This document shows positions 61,755 through 64,000 of a stretch of DNA of 64,000 nucleotides, one piece after another. Under the pieces are notes generated by a model. It saw only the letters and a list, made by a program, of their open reading frames with translations, searched no databases and was not told the DNA's origin. This DNA is from Lawsonella sp012842085 (GTDB lineage: Bacteria; Actinomycetota; Actinomycetes; Mycobacteriales; Mycobacteriaceae), in assembly GCA_036749735.1 (NCBI GenBank), contig DAINXV010000001.1, positions 682,001 through 746,000 of the forward strand, given 5' to 3'. Within the stretch, counting starts at the first letter, position 1, and each line of letters starts with the position of its first letter. The position numbers were made by a program, and so were the translations under genes.

Positions 61755-62159
61755 GTGCTTCGTACCATGATGAAGTCGAAGATTCACCGCGCAACGGTGA
61801 CTCAAGCAGACCTGCACTATGTGGGTTCTGTGACGATCGACTCTACCCTCATGGAGGCAGCTAACCTGTGGGAGGGCGAGAAGGTCGATATTGTCGACAT
61901 TAATAATGGTGCGCGCCTTTCCACCTACTGCATTGCAGGCGAGGCGGGATCCGGCATTATCTCCATTAACGGAGCAGCTGCGCGGCTTATTGGTCCGGGG
62001 GATCTGGTCATCCTTATTGCCTACGGCATGATGGACGAGGACGAGGCTCGCAACTTCCAGCCGAATGTGGTTTTCGTTGATGAAAACAACAAGATCCTGG
62101 AGACCGGCAGTGATCCGGCTAATGTTCCGGAAGGCTCCGGCCTGAAAGACCCGCGCTAG
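61755..62159 (+). CDS. panD: Aspartate 1-decarboxylase PanD
   Basis: Pyruvoyl enzyme making beta-alanine from aspartate for pantothenate. The 134-residue precursor has the self-cleavage site Gly24-Ser25 in HYVGSVTIDS, the catalytic Tyr in LSTYCIAGEAGSG and Asn in SINGAAARL. GTG start at 61755 with a GAGG site. Its stop overlaps the stop of the convergent panB gene on a shared CTAG. Confidence 0.95.
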   Translation: MLRTMMKSKIHRATVTQADLHYVGSVTIDSTLMEAANLWEGEKVDIVDINNGARLSTYCIAGEAGSGIISINGAAARLIGPGDLVILIAYGMMDEDEARNFQPNVVFVDENNKILETGSDPANVPEGSGLKDPR

Positions 62160-62956
62160 CCCTTGAAGCAGTGTTCCTCTGCGGGGAATGATCCATCCGC
62201 AACAGCATCCTTATAGGCTTTCGCTGCTGCCGTAATTTCTTTACCCACCTCACCGAATACTCGGGCGAAGCTGGGGCGATATCCTTCCGCCGGCACCGCC
62301 ATGGCATCCTGCCACACCAGCACCTGGCCATCACAGTTCGGCCCGGCACCAATACCCACGGTCGGGATCTTCAGCTCTTTGGTTACCTCGGTGGCAGCAT
62401 CGGCAGTCACCATTTCGAGAACTACCGCATCCGCACCGGCTGCTTCCACCGCTTTCGCATCTCGCAGCAATTGTTCTGCCGCCGCACCGCGACCCTGTAC
62501 CTTGAATCCACCTAAGGCGTTGACGGATTGCGGGGTGAAACCAATGTGCGCCATGACGGGGATGCCGGCATCCACCAGCGCCCGGATGCGGGGTGCGATG
62601 CGTTCGCCGCCCTCGATTTTCACCATGTGGGCACCGGATTCCCGCATCATTTTGGCGGAGCTCATGACGGCCTGCTCATCGGAGGCTTCGTAGGTGCCGA
62701 AGGGTAGATCCGCAACGACTAAAGCGTTGGGGGCGCCCCGCACGACTCCCCGAGCCAGCGGGATGAGTTCTTCTAAACTCACGCCGGTGGTGGTGTCGTA
62801 GCCGTAGATAACGTTGGCTGCCGAGTCCCCCACTAGCAGCACCGGAATTCCGGCGTCATTGAATGCGCGGGCAGTTGAGTAGTCGTAGGCGGTCAACATT
62901 GCCCAGTGCTGGCCTTCTTCTTTCCACTTTGCTAGATCCAGTACGCGAGTTTTCAT
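62156..62956 (-). CDS. panB: Ketopantoate hydroxymethyltransferase PanB
   Basis: Converts 2-oxoisovalerate and methylene-THF to ketopantoate, the first pantothenate step. The 266-residue product has MLTAYDYSTARAFNDAGIPVLLVGDSAANV, the MVKIEGG metal site and GIGAGPNCDGQVLVWQD near the end, all diagnostic. It is transcribed against panC-panD. Many actinobacteria have panB and panC in one operon, so this arrangement is less usual. Confidence 0.95.
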   Translation of the reverse strand: MKTRVLDLAKWKEEGQHWAMLTAYDYSTARAFNDAGIPVLLVGDSAANVIYGYDTTTGVSLEELIPLARGVVRGAPNALVVADLPFGTYEASDEQAVMSSAKMMRESGAHMVKIEGGERIAPRIRALVDAGIPVMAHIGFTPQSVNALGGFKVQGRGAAAEQLLRDAKAVEAAGADAVVLEMVTADAATEVTKELKIPTVGIGAGPNCDGQVLVWQDAMAVPAEGYRPSFARVFGEVGKEITAAAKAYKDAVADGSFPAEEHCFKG

Positions 62957-63100
62957 ACTGTCCAGTATTCCACTGTCTGGGTGTTACTAATCAGTCACCC
63001 CATTGGAAGTTGCGAATCCACAGGTTAAACGGTCTCTATTCGCTGCTGCAATTGTTCCCATTTCGCTGTGCAGGGTTTTCCGCGTCTATAGACTGAAGGC

Positions 63101-63496
63101 ATGTACGAAAAAGCTACTGCTTACATTGAAAAGATCGAAAATCTTAGCGAAGACGAGATTATCCCCATCGTCCACCATTTCCAGGAACGTCCCAGCAAAC
63201 AGATCATGGGACGCAACCAAGGCACCATGTACGAATACAACCCCATGCTGTGGGAGTGCCTGAATAAGTGGTCTGAGGATCATTTTGTTAAGACAGTGTG
63301 GGACGAAACTAAAACCATGCGGAAGGAAGATTTTTCTTCCGACGAATGGCTAGACAACCTTACCGAACATCAGGCGAATCTCACTCTTTCTTGGCTGGTC
63401 TCCAACGAGGATTACCACCGCGGCACTCTTGCCGACTGGGTGAAGAATGGGACTTTGGTGCGCGTGTTGAAGCGTTTGGAAGAGGCCGACGCCTAG
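63101..63496 (+). CDS. Hypothetical protein, 131 residues
   Basis: A soluble, helical, acidic protein that I do not recognise. It is rich in Trp and His (HHFQERPSKQIMG, WECLNKWSEDHFVKTVWDE, DYHRGTLADWV), has no signal peptide and no membrane segment. A GAAGGC site precedes the ATG. A hairpin with T-rich tail follows the stop. It could belong to one of the small uncharacterised corynebacterial families. Confidence 0.72.
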   Translation: MYEKATAYIEKIENLSEDEIIPIVHHFQERPSKQIMGRNQGTMYEYNPMLWECLNKWSEDHFVKTVWDETKTMRKEDFSSDEWLDNLTEHQANLTLSWLVSNEDYHRGTLADWVKNGTLVRVLKRLEEADA

Positions 63497-63564
63497 CGTT
63501 TTAATTTCCGCTAACTTTTCATGACAGCTAGCTGAACTGTTGTCGGTTATCTGGCAACTTGTGA

Positions 63565-63597
63565 TGCCCTCAGGGTATTCCCCGAGGGCATTTCTTA
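63565..63597 (+). terminator. Terminator of the hypothetical gene
   Basis: A 12-position stem with one mismatch (63565-63576 with 63581-63592), a TATT loop and TTCTTATT after it. Confidence 0.75.
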
Positions 63598-63683
63598 TTG
63601 CTGCCGCGACTGTTACGCCGGCCGCATATAATGCGATGTACAACTAGAAGACTTTAGTTTTAGCTTTATTTCCAAGGGATTCA

Positions 63684-64000
63684 ATGACTACGCCAAATTC
63701 TCCCGCGAGAACTTCCTCTGCCGTTTTCTCCCCCGAGGATCAGGATTCCTTGGATGCTTTAGCCCCCGGTAAAACCGTTGTTGTGCGTGACGAAACCTGG
63801 CTTGTTACCAATGTGGAACCCAGCGCGGATGGGTGGATGGTGACGGTGCGCGGCCAGTCGGAACTGGTCCAAGACACCACGGCTGTTTTCTACTCAGCAC
63901 TGGACGATATTGAGCTGCTTGACCCTGCTACGGCCGAAGTGGTGGGTGACGATTCTTCCCACTACCGCATGTCGAAACTCTGGTTGGAGGCTCTACTCCG
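63684..64000 (+). CDS. N-terminal part of a probable helicase (partial)
   Basis: An open frame starts at ATG 63684, with AAGGGA 4 bases upstream, and runs off the window after about 105 codons. The visible part is unstructured at first (SPARTSSAVFSPEDQ), then has GKTVVVRDETWLVTNV, VRGQSELVQDTTAVFYSALD and DDSSHYRMSKLWLEALL. This pattern resembles, from memory, the N-terminal region of large SNF2/DEAD-type helicases found in actinobacterial defence or repair loci. No helicase motif lies in the visible part. Confidence 0.5.
   Translation, partial: MTTPNSPARTSSAVFSPEDQDSLDALAPGKTVVVRDETWLVTNVEPSADGWMVTVRGQSELVQDTTAVFYSALDDIELLDPATAEVVGDDSSHYRMSKLWLEALL

Noticed and set aside
1..64000. tRNA, rRNA, insertion sequences or phage genes
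   Set aside because: I scanned the gaps for typical tRNA ends, transposase and integrase sequences and found none I could support.

Overview
This window looks like the chromosome of a mycolate-bearing actinobacterium of the order Mycobacteriales/Corynebacteriales with intermediate G+C. The support is an actinobacterial inositol-phosphate synthase, an Ag85-type mycolyltransferase, a complete LpqY-SugABC trehalose importer, a DUF3558 lipoprotein beside a type VII-like substrate, and many secreted lipases. The oxygen-sensitive class III ribonucleotide reductase (nrdD-nrdG) points to anaerobic or microaerobic growth. A lipid-eating, facultatively anaerobic skin- or abscess-type organism such as Lawsonella would fit, but the genus is inference.

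Layout. 0-9 kb: ino1, an unknown secreted protein, the trehalose import operon (sugC-lpqY-sugA-sugB plus a small membrane protein) and a nicotinamidase-LOG fusion. 9-19 kb: a 43-residue lysine-rich ORF, a Usp-like protein, mycolyltransferase, fructosamine-kinase-like protein, tpx, an operon of two secreted lipases plus a HAD hydrolase, an alkyl-DHAP-synthase-like flavoprotein and a degenerate exonuclease-BRCT protein. 19-33 kb: tenA, nrdG, nrdD with a tandem NrdR-box pair, a LIP-type lipase, a CAP protein, a GDSL lipase, a pirin and a four-gene peptide ABC importer. 33-42 kb: a KstD-like flavoprotein, a monoacylglycerol-lipase-like protein, ferritin, an acyltransferase-3 membrane protein, a lipoprotein and leuS.

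42.3-49.4 kb holds the most unusual locus: six secreted alpha/beta-hydrolase-fold proteins arranged as three two-gene units (A1-B1, A2-B2, A3-B3), each unit closed by its own terminator. They derive from the proline-iminopeptidase-like family, but none keeps the serine nucleophile: every A protein has Glu and every B protein has Ala at that position, and the usual HGGPG oxyanion motif is replaced by a T-x-x-[WY]-P-W motif. I read this as a duplicated, alternating pair of repurposed hydrolases, possibly acting as A:B complexes on the cell surface.

49.4-64 kb: rnhA, nitroreductase, an FNT-family channel with a long charged tail, a type VII-like substrate with its lipoprotein, a second GDSL lipase, a probable defence patch (an AlbA_2 protein, then a strongly A+T-rich AAA_13/RloC-like ATPase whose 5' end is interrupted by an in-frame TGA), the pantothenate genes panC, panD and panB, a hypothetical gene and the start of a probable helicase cut by the window end.

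Working together: mycolyltransferase releases trehalose outside the cell and LpqY-SugABC would bring it back. The secreted lipases could feed on host lipids. No rRNA, tRNA, insertion sequence or CRISPR array was recognised.
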